A DNA stretch of 5,976 nucleotides from Succinimonas sp963628765 (lineage in GTDB: Bacteria; Pseudomonadota; Gammaproteobacteria; Enterobacterales; Succinivibrionaceae): positions 1 to 5,976 of the forward strand of contig CAVGFV010000027.1 in the NCBI GenBank assembly GCA_963628765.1, written 5' to 3'. Numbering within the stretch: position 1 is the stretch's first letter; each line of letters begins with the position of its first letter. Below are positions 1 through 5,800 of the stretch, in pieces. Below the pieces are notes generated by a model, which was given only the letters and a program-made list of their open reading frames with translations, searched no databases and was not told the origin of the DNA. The translations under genes were made by a program, and so were the position numbers.

Positions 1-618
1 AAGAATGGTCAATTAAAGTATCGTTTTTATTGTCAACGTCTAAATACGTACTACAAATATTTAGACCTTTACCTTATCCATCAACCTTATGGCGATGTTT
101 TAGGTGCTTGGAGAGCCATGGAAGATGCAAAAAAGGCGGGAAAGATTCGTTCCATTGGTGTTTCAAACATGACTGTGAAAATATGGAATAGTTTTGTGCC
201 AAAATTTGAGACTCTGCCAAGTGTCAACCAAATTGAGTTTAACCCTTATTATCAGCAAAAGAATATTAGAAAGTTAATGGCTGAAAAGAATGTCAAACTT
301 GAAGCTTGGGCACCATTAGGGCAAGGTAATAAAGAAATGCTAGCAGATCCTGTCATCACAAAAATTGCGAAGACACATAATAAGAATCCAGGACAAGTAA
401 TTCTTCGTTTCGAGATCCAAGAAGGTGCAATAATTTTTCCAAAAACCTCCAATCCTGAAAGGATGAAAAGCAATATGGAAATTTTTGATTTCGAACTTTC
501 AGAATCAGTAATGAATGCCATAAGAGGTCTTGATAAAGGTCATGGCATTCATGATCCAGATGCACCTGGGGTTGCAGAATTTTTGATTAATAATTTTGAT
601 GTTCATGCAAATGATTGA
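1..618 (+). CDS. Aldo/keto reductase, 3' part (5' end outside window)
   Basis: This reading frame is open from base 1 to the TGA at 616-618 (205 codons), so it is the C-terminal two thirds of a roughly 280-residue NAD(P)H-dependent aldo/keto reductase of the AKR5-like, 2,5-diketogluconate reductase type. Such enzymes reduce aldehydes or ketones in the cytosol. Visible motifs are LDLYLIHQP at 61-87, whose His (79-81) is the catalytic-tetrad histidine, then GKIRSIGVSNM (139-171), VNQIEFNP (223-246), LEAWAPLGQG and IIFPKTSNPERMKSN (430-474), the loop whose Lys and Arg normally bind the NADPH 2'-phosphate. The ending FDVHAND is typical of one AKR subgroup. The catalytic Asp, Tyr and Lys would lie upstream. 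The ATG at 118 is internal: starting there would lose the catalytic His. Oddly, the first ~20 codons (KNGQLKYRF...) do not resemble the family, which usually has a helix ending SLxxLxxDYLDLYLIHQP. Either this part has diverged or the gene is damaged. Substrate unknown. Confidence 0.88.
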   Translation, partial: KNGQLKYRFYCQRLNTYYKYLDLYLIHQPYGDVLGAWRAMEDAKKAGKIRSIGVSNMTVKIWNSFVPKFETLPSVNQIEFNPYYQQKNIRKLMAEKNVKLEAWAPLGQGNKEMLADPVITKIAKTHNKNPGQVILRFEIQEGAIIFPKTSNPERMKSNMEIFDFELSESVMNAIRGLDKGHGIHDPDAPGVAEFLINNFDVHAND

Positions 619-644
619 TATCAAGAGCCGTGTTTCTAAATTAA

Positions 645-699
645 TTGCTTGCCTATATTTCCGCTAAGGCCCCATTTTTAGTTATAAAAGGGCAAGCAA
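645..699. repeat. Inverted repeat after the aldo/keto reductase gene
   Basis: TTGCTTGCC at 645-653 is the exact reverse complement of GGCAAGCAA at 691-699, giving 9-bp arms around a 37-nt interior. The interior can form a smaller GCC/GGC pairing (651-653 with 668-670). No U-tract follows on the plus strand, so it is not itself an intrinsic terminator. It could fold at the 3' end of the reductase mRNA and protect it, or be a relic of a small repeat element. Function unknown. Confidence 0.5.
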
Positions 700-746
700 C
701 ACCAAATATGATTTAATGTTTGGATCTCATTGTTAATGCTCTTATT

Positions 747-790
747 AATTGGCATATTAAAGTTACCTTAATATGCCAATTTTTTATTTT
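747..790 (+). terminator. Intrinsic terminator of the aldo/keto reductase gene, between convergent genes
   Basis: Arms AATTGGCATATTAA (747-760) and TTAATATGCCAATT (768-781) form a perfect 14-bp stem with a 7-nt loop (761-767). The T-rich run TTTTATTTT follows on the plus strand. It ends transcription coming from the reductase. On the minus strand, past the recN stop at 802, the same stem is preceded by an A-rich stretch but followed by AATAAGAGC, so it would be a weaker terminator for recN. The position between two convergent genes fits a shared barrier. Confidence 0.9.
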
Positions 791-801
791 GGTAGAAATT
801 T

Positions 802-2508
802 TTAAGAATTTTCAGAAATTATCAAGTTGGTATTTTCAGAGTCCTCGCTTTGGATTCTTAGCATTTCTCTTGCATTTGCCAAAGTGGTTTCCGTTATAGC
901 AGAGCTACCGAGAAGCCTTGCAATTTCTTGTTCTCGTCCTGCATTATCAAGTAGCGTAACAGAGCTCTCGGTGATATCACCAACTGTGCTCTTTTTGACT
1001 TCATATTGTTGGTGTGCAGAGGCTGCTACTTGTGGTAAGTGAGTCACTGTAATTACTTGAGAATGTTTGCCTAGCATTCTTAAAAGTTTACCGGTTATGG
1101 CAGCTGTGCGACCACTGATACCTGTATCAATTTCGTCGAAAATTAGGGTTGGAGCGGAGATTTTACTTGCTGTTAAAACCAGTACGGAAAGCGCTATACG
1201 ACTAATTTCACCACCCGAAGCTGTTTTATTTATAAGGTCTGGTGGTAAGCCTTTATTGGCACTGAATACAAAGTTTATTGTATCGACACCACTTTCTGAA
1301 GGGCTACCAATGTCAGAAAATTTTACCTCAAATACAGCGTCAGGCATCGAAAGCTCTTTTAGCATGTCAGTTACATGTTTTGCAAAATCAGGAGCCTTGG
1401 CAATACGTTTGTCTCGAAGTTCGAGAGATTTTTCCATGAAGTCTTCACGAGCTTTGATAACAGCCGCTTTGCATTCTTCTATTTGTTCCTTTATGGAAGT
1501 AAAACTTTCCGCTTTTTTATGGAGTTCTTTGAGAACGTTATAGAGTTCGTCAGGTTTTACACCATATTTTCTTGCAAGATCAGTGTATTGCCCCATACGA
1601 GTATTTATTTCAAGTGTGCGTGCGGGATCTGATTCCAGCTTATCTTGGTAAACTCTGAGTTGCTCGCCGACATCTTCAATATTTAATCTAGCTGACTCTA
1701 ATGATGAGCAAAGTGGAGTAAGTAAACCATCAATTTCGGCAAGATTTTCAAGCTTGTTAGAAAGAGTACGGATAGAGCTTAAGAGTCCTCCTTCGTCTTC
1801 AATACCGGCACTCACATAAGAGGTGCCTTCTTCAAGAATTTGAATATGATTCAGTCTATCGTATTCGTTTGAAAGATCGGTAAATTCATTTTTCTGCGGG
1901 TTAAATTTTTCAAGCTCCGCTATTTGGTAATGGGTAAGTTTGTATTCAGCGAGGCCAGCATCCTGTTCTTCAGCTAGTTTTTTTAATCTAGTACGGCCTT
2001 CATTATAAGTGTGGTAAAGAGAAGCAACTTCACTAACTTCTGGTCCTAGCTCGGAAAAGGCATCAAGAAAAGCTAATTGTCTTTCTGGAAGAACAAGGAG
2101 TTGTTCATCATGTTGACCATGGATGTTTAGAAGAAGTGGCGAGATTTCTTTGAGAGTTTTAGTAGTTACGGGAATGTCATTTATAAAGGCTCTAGAATGG
2201 CCATTTAATGAAATAGTTCTTCTAATTACACATAAATTAGGATCTTCTTCTAAAAGGTCATGATCCTTAAGGTAAGCAAGAGCTCTCGGAGCATCAGAAA
2301 TTGAAAATACGGCAGATATCCCAGAACTTTGGGCTCCCGGTCTTATTGCATGAACATCAGTTCTTCCACCGAGCACTAAAGTAAGAGCATCTATAGCGAT
2401 TGATTTACCAGCACCTGTCTCACCAGTAATAGCACTGAGACCACGGTTTAATGAAAGGCTTACATGTCTTGCAACAGCATAGTTTTCAATAACGAGAGAT
2501 TCCAGCAT
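802..2508 (-). CDS. recN: DNA repair protein RecN
   Basis: RecN is an SMC-like ATPase that acts in recombinational repair of double-strand breaks alongside RecA, in the cytoplasm on DNA. The 568 residues are close to the usual 550-570. The N-terminal ATPase half has Walker A GETGAGKS (residues 29-36, bases 2401-2424), the family segment RRTISLNGHSRAFIND (96-111) and the Q-loop-like GQHDEQ (131-136). Residues about 150-400 are rich in Glu, Lys, Leu and Gln, the expected antiparallel coiled coil with central tip. The C-terminal half carries the ABC signature TASGGE (429-434, bases 1207-1224), Walker B TLIFDEIDTGISG (about 454-466) and the switch His in VTHLPQVA (His490). All ATPase motifs are intact. 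The ATG at 2506-2508 is supported by GAGGT at 2514-2518 (5-nt spacing) and by the MLESLVIENYA start typical of RecN. It is probably transcribed alone from its own promoter. In E. coli recN is strongly LexA-controlled, but I see no CTGT-N8-ACAG box here. Confidence 0.97.
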   Translation of the reverse strand: MLESLVIENYAVARHVSLSLNRGLSAITGETGAGKSIAIDALTLVLGGRTDVHAIRPGAQSSGISAVFSISDAPRALAYLKDHDLLEEDPNLCVIRRTISLNGHSRAFINDIPVTTKTLKEISPLLLNIHGQHDEQLLVLPERQLAFLDAFSELGPEVSEVASLYHTYNEGRTRLKKLAEEQDAGLAEYKLTHYQIAELEKFNPQKNEFTDLSNEYDRLNHIQILEEGTSYVSAGIEDEGGLLSSIRTLSNKLENLAEIDGLLTPLCSSLESARLNIEDVGEQLRVYQDKLESDPARTLEINTRMGQYTDLARKYGVKPDELYNVLKELHKKAESFTSIKEQIEECKAAVIKAREDFMEKSLELRDKRIAKAPDFAKHVTDMLKELSMPDAVFEVKFSDIGSPSESGVDTINFVFSANKGLPPDLINKTASGGEISRIALSVLVLTASKISAPTLIFDEIDTGISGRTAAITGKLLRMLGKHSQVITVTHLPQVAASAHQQYEVKKSTVGDITESSVTLLDNAGREQEIARLLGSSAITETTLANAREMLRIQSEDSENTNLIISENS

Positions 2509-2540
2509 GACAAACCTCAGAAATTACATAAAACGCCGTA

Positions 2541-2570
2541 ATTATACATAATGCCTTGTAAGTGTACTTA
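2541..2570 (-). promoter_or_regulatory. Candidate recN promoter with overlapping palindrome
   Basis: Read on the minus strand, a perfect TATAAT lies at 2541-2546, about 33 bases before the recN start codon. At the -35 distance (17-18 bp) the sequence is only AAGTAC or TAAGTA, a poor match. Instead that spot is covered by the near-perfect palindrome TAAGT-GT-ACTTA (2559-2570), which could be an operator or activator site. No E. coli-type LexA box is visible between 2509 and 2609. The -10 is convincing; the regulatory reading of the palindrome is inference. Confidence 0.45.
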
Positions 2571-2609
2571 GCTTTTACTAAAAAAATAAGTCATTTCAAA
2601 ACTATTTCT

Positions 2610-3542
2610 TTATGATTCGCTACTGGCTTTGTTTTTAGTTAAGGCTTTTTTAAAGGTTTCGTATTCTGAAATAAAAAGACCTAAAAGAGTCATAGCAGAA
2701 CCAATAATTGAAATCCAAGTTACTTCTTCTGACAGTATTAAAGCTGACAAAGCGACTGTAACAACTGGACCTAAGTAAATATAGGCGCTCGTAGAAACAG
2801 CCCCAAGTACAGCACAGGCTTTGTTCCAAGAAATGTAACAAAGTACTGTGGCAAAAAGTGCTAAGTAAATAAAGCACAGTAAGTATTTGGTATCTAAAAG
2901 ATTATTGTAATCAACGTTCCATCCCTTATCGAAAATAAGAAGACAAGGAATCATTGCAAGGACAGCGTAAAAAAAGATTCTTCTTGTTACGCATATTAAG
3001 GAAACATTAGGTTTGGTTTTAATAAACTTTAAAATAATCGCATAGAAAGACCAAATAAAACAGCCTATAAAAGCAATGAGATCACCCAAAGGATTTAGAT
3101 TGAAGTTTTCGGCACCATTAACCGAAATAGTTACAATGCCTGTGATTGCAACCACAAAGCCAAGCCAAAAAAGTTTGGAAATCTTTTCTTTCCCTTTTAG
3201 GAGTACCGCAGCTTCAAATCCGACAAATAATGGGATAACCGCAAATATAACGCCAACATTTGATGCGTATGTATAGGTTAGGGCGACATTTTCTAATTGG
3301 TAATAAATAGTAACGCCAGAGATCCCAGCTAAAAGCATGAGAAATTCATTGCGTGTTCCTTGCCAGCTCATTGTTTTAGGACATACTAGCCATATTAGGA
3401 TATAAGCAATAAAGAACCTAATAAACATTACGCTGGTTGGTGAGAAGCCTTCAAGTAGTACTTTTGTAGCAATAAAGGTAGATCCCCAAACGACGTTTGA
3501 AAATAAGGCTAAAAAGTGCCCAATAATTAAATTTTTTTGCAT
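2610..3542 (-). CDS. EamA-family (DMT superfamily) transporter
   Basis: A 310-residue integral inner-membrane protein of the drug/metabolite transporter superfamily, the usual length for a two-EamA-domain, ten-helix permease. Hydrophobic segments can be followed throughout, e.g. about residues 6-28, 36-54, 67-83, 95-115, 125-142, 152-174, 187-204, 219-236, 244-270 and 274-291. The first repeat opens with the typical FSNVVWGSTFIATK motif in helix 1, and the second repeat contains FIGCFIWSFYAIILK (158-172). The closing block YIYLGPVVTVALSALILSEE (255-274) is the hallmark end of EamA proteins, and a short charged tail follows. Members export or import amino acids, nucleotides, sugars or drugs, and the substrate cannot be read from sequence. 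The ATG at 3540-3542 follows AGGTAG (AGG at 3551-3553). It is probably a single-gene unit: a terminator separates it from the upstream glutaredoxin-like gene, and recN has its own -10 downstream. Confidence 0.93.
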   Translation of the reverse strand: MQKNLIIGHFLALFSNVVWGSTFIATKVLLEGFSPTSVMFIRFFIAYILIWLVCPKTMSWQGTRNEFLMLLAGISGVTIYYQLENVALTYTYASNVGVIFAVIPLFVGFEAAVLLKGKEKISKLFWLGFVVAITGIVTISVNGAENFNLNPLGDLIAFIGCFIWSFYAIILKFIKTKPNVSLICVTRRIFFYAVLAMIPCLLIFDKGWNVDYNNLLDTKYLLCFIYLALFATVLCYISWNKACAVLGAVSTSAYIYLGPVVTVALSALILSEEVTWISIIGSAMTLLGLFISEYETFKKALTKNKASSES

Positions 3543-3585
3543 TTTTTCTACCTACGTTTGAAGCCTTGCATTAATACATTCTTGA

Positions 3586-3653
3586 AAAGTTTTGTATTTA
3601 TTACCTTTAATTGGAAAACTTTGTAATTATAGAATTTAAAAATTATGTAGCAA
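3586..3653 (-). promoter_or_regulatory. Candidate promoter of the EamA transporter
   Basis: On the minus strand TTGCTA (3648-3653) and TATAAT (3626-3631) are separated by 16 bp, a good sigma70-type pair that would give a leader of about 75 nt. The start region overlaps an 8-bp inverted repeat, AAAGTTTT (3586-3593) and AAAACTTT (3615-3622), with a 21-nt interior, which could be an operator or simply reflect AT-richness. The pair lies just after the terminator of the preceding gene, as expected for an independent unit. Confidence 0.5.
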
Positions 3654-3654
3654 A

Positions 3655-3682
3655 TAACTAAAAAGCTCCTTTTAAAGGAGTC
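3655..3682 (-). terminator. Intrinsic terminator of the glutaredoxin-like gene
   Basis: The sequence CTCCTTT-T-AAAGGAG (3666-3680) has perfect 7-bp arms. Read on the minus strand it forms a hairpin with a short loop, followed by CTTTTTAG (3665 down to 3658). It lies about 30 bases past the stop of the minus-strand gene at 3710 and before the promoter of the EamA gene, so it should isolate the two. Confidence 0.75.
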
Positions 3683-3702
3683 TTAGAGCTTATTTAAACT
3701 AA

Positions 3703-3716
3703 TTGCTAATTAGCAA
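3703..3716. repeat. 14-bp perfect palindrome over the stop codon of the glutaredoxin-like gene
   Basis: TTGCTAATTAGCAA is its own reverse complement and includes the TAA stop (3710-3712) and the last Cys codon of the minus-strand gene. It could fold as an extra small hairpin ahead of the terminator. It may equally be chance in AT-rich DNA. Confidence 0.4.
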
Positions 3717-4033
3717 CCTTTTCCATCTATGCTGCAAGATTTAGCATTGCCTTGTTCTTCTAGAACAATCCAACCTTGTTTTTTAAAGAATGATTCCCAA
3801 TCATGAATGATTGCGCCATCTTCAGTAATGATACAAGGTATACCGATTTCGCCAATTGCTTTTAAACGATCGAACTCTGGTGCGGTGTCACGGAGCTTTA
3901 AGAAGTCATGTAGGTCACGTAGTTTTTTAATATCGTGTCCTTCAAAAGCAATTTTGCCATTATTAGCTTCAATGCTAGCGTGAAGAGCAATGCAGTCTGG
4001 ACAAAGAGGGTGTCCATAAATTTTTATAGCCAT
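3710..4033 (-). CDS. Glutaredoxin-related thioredoxin-fold protein
   Basis: A 107-residue cytosolic protein with a glutaredoxin-like thioredoxin fold, probably a thiol-disulfide oxidoreductase or thiol carrier. The start KIYGHPLCPDC gives a beta strand followed by the redox motif CPDC (Cys11, Cys14) at the head of helix 1. IGIPCIIT (63-70) supplies the cis-Pro (Pro66) that faces the active site, and GAIIHDWESFF resembles the glutathione-binding end of the fold. It is longer than a classical 80-85 residue glutaredoxin: the tail ends SCSIDGKGC, with a second Cys pair (Cys100, Cys107), and Cys67 follows the cis-Pro. From memory this tail recurs in the glutaredoxin-related family of anaerobes, so it is probably functional rather than a random extension. 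The ATG at 4031-4033 has AAGGA at 4044-4048 (10-nt spacing). A terminator follows at 3655-3682. Partner proteins and substrate are unknown. Confidence 0.85.
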   Translation of the reverse strand: MAIKIYGHPLCPDCIALHASIEANNGKIAFEGHDIKKLRDLHDFLKLRDTAPEFDRLKAIGEIGIPCIITEDGAIIHDWESFFKKQGWIVLEEQGNAKSCSIDGKGC

Positions 4034-4198
4034 GTTATATGTATCCTTATTGAAAAAGTCTTACTTTCCTTATTTGACCCATAAAACTTAAAAAATACAA
4101 GAGTTTCTAGAGGTTATTGGCTTTTTAAATCTTATGTGTGCAAAATTATGTAAAAAACTAAACAAAAAAATTGCAAAACCCATTAAATATCGTATTCC

Positions 4199-4230
4199 TT
4201 GTACGTTCAAAGTACCATAGGTATTATGGT
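4199..4230 (+). promoter_or_regulatory. Candidate promoter and operator for the 78-aa gene
   Basis: TTGTAC (4199-4204) and TATTAT (4222-4227) are 17 bp apart; the -10 matches the consensus at five of six positions, the -35 at only three. The -10 sits inside an inverted repeat, ACCATA (4214-4219) and TATGGT (4225-4230), with a 5-nt centre, as would suit a repressor site. Transcription from here would give a leader of roughly 210 nt before the ATG at 4446. Confidence 0.3.
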
Positions 4231-4283
4231 GCGTTGCGAATAAATGTAAATGTAGCAATTTGTTATTTGTAATTATGGAAAGG

Positions 4284-4388
4284 CTTAACCATTCAAATAG
4301 GTTTGTCTAGTTTAATTTAAATAAGAAAACACAGATCCCAATTATCAATTCGCAATTTTCCCCTTGAACCATAAAGTATTGGTTAAGG
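4284..4388 (+). promoter_or_regulatory. Possible two-state RNA leader (alternative hairpins)
   Basis: The segment TGGTTAAGG (4380-4388) can pair with the near copy CCTTgAACCA (4362-4371), giving 9 bp with one bulged G and an 8-nt loop. It can instead pair with the distant CTTAACCA (4284-4291) in a perfect 8-bp stem (4380-4387). The two pairings exclude each other, the layout used by attenuators and riboswitches. No U-tract follows 4388, so any control would more likely act on translation or RNA stability of the 78-aa gene. This was read by eye without energy calculations. Confidence 0.3.
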
Positions 4389-4445
4389 CGTTATAGTGTT
4401 TATGCAGAAGGTGGCAGTTTTATGTAAATACGTTAGGTCATAAAT

Positions 4446-4682
4446 ATGTTCTGGAATTTTTTTAAGAAAAAACAAACTCTCATATCATTTGATTCCAGTG
4501 TTGAGGAACCAGTGATCCGTATAGGTTGTTGTACTGGTGAAAAAATTTTAGGTTTTAGGAATCTTAAAACAGGAAAATTTCGAGAAGTTATGCTGATTAC
4601 TAGAGAAAAAGAATTAGATGATTTTTGTAAGAAATATGGTCTCCACAAAAATGACATTCCTGAAATTGTTTTAGAAGCTTGA
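4446..4682 (+). CDS. Small conserved-looking protein of unknown function (78 aa)
   Basis: A 78-residue soluble protein. The first ten residues (MFWNFFKKKQ) are an aromatic and lysine-rich stretch, too short and too charged for a signal peptide but possibly able to touch the membrane. The core is EPVIRIGCCTGEKILGFRNL, then KTGKFREVMLI, then a charged helix (REKELDDFCKKYGL) and NDIPEIV. I recall similar short proteins in gut anaerobes with the pattern ICTGEx(V/I)xGFxDxxTGKFxEVMLI, of no known function, and this is the basis for calling it real. Three cysteines (28, 29 and 60) are present; one matches the Cys before TGE in that pattern. AGG at 4435-4437 lies 8 nt before the ATG. It is transcribed in the same direction as the kinase gene but 196 bp away, with a terminator-like hairpin between, so co-transcription is doubtful. 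Confidence 0.75.
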   Translation: MFWNFFKKKQTLISFDSSVEEPVIRIGCCTGEKILGFRNLKTGKFREVMLITREKELDDFCKKYGLHKNDIPEIVLEA

Positions 4683-4824
4683 ATACGTTTTGGTACATGT
4701 AATTCCTTCAATATTCTCAACAAAAGCCACAATAACTTAAATCGTCTTAGAGCAAGTTATCTTGATGTAGTATTTCCAATTTCTATAGACTTTTTTTCTA
4801 CGATAATAAAATACACAAAGATGC
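4683..4824 (+). promoter_or_regulatory. Gap with candidate promoters for the pyridoxamine kinase
   Basis: Two overlapping weak sigma70-like pairs are visible: TTGATG (4762-4767), 16 bp, TATAGA (4784-4789); and TAGACT (4786-4791), 15 bp, TAAAAT (4807-4812). Either would start transcription at about 4796-4820, ahead of the hairpin at 4825. Just before them, ATAACTT (4732-4738) and AAGTTAT (4754-4760) form a 7-bp inverted repeat with a 15-nt interior. It lacks a U-tract, so it is not an obvious terminator for the 78-aa gene. Confidence 0.3.
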
Positions 4825-4851
4825 GTGCTAAATGTGATTTAGAGCACTTTT
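4825..4851 (+). terminator. Terminator-like hairpin just before the kinase gene
   Basis: GTGCTAAAT (4825-4833) pairs with ATTTagAGCAC (4837-4847): 9 bp with a 2-nt bulge and a 3-nt GTG loop, followed by only four Ts (4848-4851). It could end transcription from the 78-aa gene. If the kinase promoter lies upstream of it (about 4762-4812), it could act as a leaky attenuator in the kinase leader, 28 bp before the ATG. Confidence 0.45.
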
Positions 4852-4878
4852 AAGATAATTTTGTAAGTAGGTAGGAAT

Positions 4879-5703
4879 ATGAGTAGCAAAGTTTTATTGA
4901 TAAATGATATTGCCGGCTATGGAAAAGTTGCTCTTTCAGCTATGATTCCAGTTCTTACCGCATTGGGATATGATATCTACAATCTTCCTACAGCTCTAGT
5001 TTCAAACACACTCGATTATGGTAAGTTTCGTATTCAAGACAATACCGAGTACATGAAAGATACCATTAAGGTATGGAAAGAATTAGGCTTTAAATTTGGT
5101 GCGATTTCTACCGGTTTCCTAGCAAATGCAGAGCAATCTGAACTTCTTATCAATTTTTGTAAATCACAGTCAGAACGTGGTGTGAAAATCTTCGTAGATC
5201 CAATAATGGCTGATAACGGTTCACTCTATAATGGCATGAATCAAGAGACTGTAGAAAGTTTCCGTAAATTACTTAAAGTTGCTGATGTTACAGTTCCTAA
5301 CTATACAGAAGCGACATTATTAACAGACACTTGCTACCGTGAATCTATTTCGGAAAAAGAAGTAATCGAACTTATTGATAAAATTCGTAAATTAGGTTCT
5401 AAATCAGTAGTGGTAACCAGCCTTCGTATTGATGATAAAGAATTTGTATCAGGGTATGATGCATTAAACAATAATTATTTCCATATTCCTTATACCTCTG
5501 TTCCTGTGTTTTTCCCTGGAACTGGCGATATATTTTTATCTCTTCTTATGGGGCATTTGCTACGTGGTCTTAGTCTCCGCGATAGTACTCAAATTGCTAT
5601 GAGTAATGTGAAAAACATGGTAATTCGTAATCGAGATAACCATGATAAATTTAAAGGCATTAAAATTGAAAATTGCCTAGATATAATTATGGAATCAAAT
5701 TAG
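4879..5703 (+). CDS. Pyridoxamine/pyridoxal kinase (PfkB/ribokinase-like fold)
   Basis: Phosphorylates the 5'-hydroxymethyl group of pyridoxamine, pyridoxal or pyridoxine with ATP, a cytosolic step of vitamin B6 salvage leading to pyridoxal 5'-phosphate. The 274 residues match the family (about 270-290). The start VLLINDIAGYGKVALSAMIP (5-24) is the substrate-side strand and loop of this kinase group. FVDPIMADNG (105-114) is a central family motif, VTVPNYTEATLLTD (137-150) matches the ThiD/PdxK-type PNxTEA motif, and PGTGDIFLSLL (213-223) holds the anion-hole GTGD with catalytic Asp217. All expected motifs are intact. The ATG at 4879 is preceded by a tandem AGGTAGG (4869-4875), 3 to 7 nt from the start codon. 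It resembles the pyridoxamine kinases of Clostridia-type gut bacteria more than E. coli PdxY or PdxK, as far as memory allows, so I give no gene symbol. A hydroxymethylpyrimidine kinase is the main alternative. Its own terminator follows at 5757. Confidence 0.92.
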   Translation: MSSKVLLINDIAGYGKVALSAMIPVLTALGYDIYNLPTALVSNTLDYGKFRIQDNTEYMKDTIKVWKELGFKFGAISTGFLANAEQSELLINFCKSQSERGVKIFVDPIMADNGSLYNGMNQETVESFRKLLKVADVTVPNYTEATLLTDTCYRESISEKEVIELIDKIRKLGSKSVVVTSLRIDDKEFVSGYDALNNNYFHIPYTSVPVFFPGTGDIFLSLLMGHLLRGLSLRDSTQIAMSNVKNMVIRNRDNHDKFKGIKIENCLDIIMESN

Positions 5704-5717
5704 ATACCAGGTACTTT

Positions 5718-5732
5718 GAGTTTTTAAAACTC
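5718..5732. repeat. 15-nt palindrome after the kinase gene
   Basis: GAGTTTT-T-AAAACTC has perfect 7-bp arms around a single base. It lies 15 bases after the kinase stop and has no U-tract. It may be a secondary hairpin of the 3' end, ahead of the real terminator at 5757. Confidence 0.4.
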
Positions 5733-5756
5733 TTAGGAAATAATCATTTACAGACA

Positions 5757-5799
5757 AAAGCCAAATATATGCAGATATTTGGCTTTGCGTTTCTTTTTC
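5757..5799 (+). terminator. Intrinsic terminator of the pyridoxamine kinase gene
   Basis: AAAGCCAAATAT (5757-5768) and ATATTTGGCTTT (5775-5786) form a perfect 12-bp stem with a 6-nt loop, followed by GCGTTTCTTTTT. It lies about 55 bases past the stop at 5703 in the right orientation. The stem begins with AAAG and is A-rich on its left side, so weak action on the other strand is also possible. Confidence 0.9.
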
Positions 5800-5800
5800 G

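Larger units (their letters stand above)
4034..4445. other. Intergenic region of about 410 bp between divergent genes
   Basis: No reading frame of convincing length lies here on either strand, and I found no tRNA or known riboswitch pattern. It must hold the promoters of both neighbours, the minus-strand glutaredoxin-like gene and the plus-strand 78-aa gene. On the minus side the best promoter guess is weak (TTGTAT, 17 bp, TCAAAT near 4073-4101). On the plus side there is a better pair at 4199-4227, followed by about 210 bp that would be a long leader with possible alternative hairpins (separate entries). The first part (4081-4190) is poly-A/T-rich without other visible signals. Confidence 0.6.

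Noticed and set aside
118..618. Start of the aldo/keto reductase at the ATG at 118
   Set aside because: The frame stays open to base 1 and encodes LDLYLIHQP with the catalytic His upstream of this ATG, so the codon is internal Met in GAWRAME.
1067..1543. 158-aa open frame on the plus strand
   Set aside because: It lies wholly inside recN on the opposite strand. The recN frame shows every expected ATPase motif, whereas this one is a Ser-rich translation without a recognisable domain.
4281..4305. T-arm-like stretch (AACC, ATTCAAATA, GGTT) suggesting a tRNA
   Set aside because: The loop is nine bases instead of seven, the stem has only four pairs, and no acceptor, D or anticodon arm can be found around it.
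4433..4732. 99-aa open frame on the minus strand opposite the 78-aa gene
   Set aside because: Its translation is hydrophobic and Phe/Ser-rich with no domain pattern and runs past both ends of the plus-strand gene. The plus-strand frame has a ribosome binding site and a coherent protein-like sequence.
3680..4753. Shared 10-mer GTCTTAGAGC at 3680-3689 and 4744-4753
   Set aside because: The match does not extend on either side, and the two places have no common context (terminator flank and gene gap), so chance is the simplest reading.
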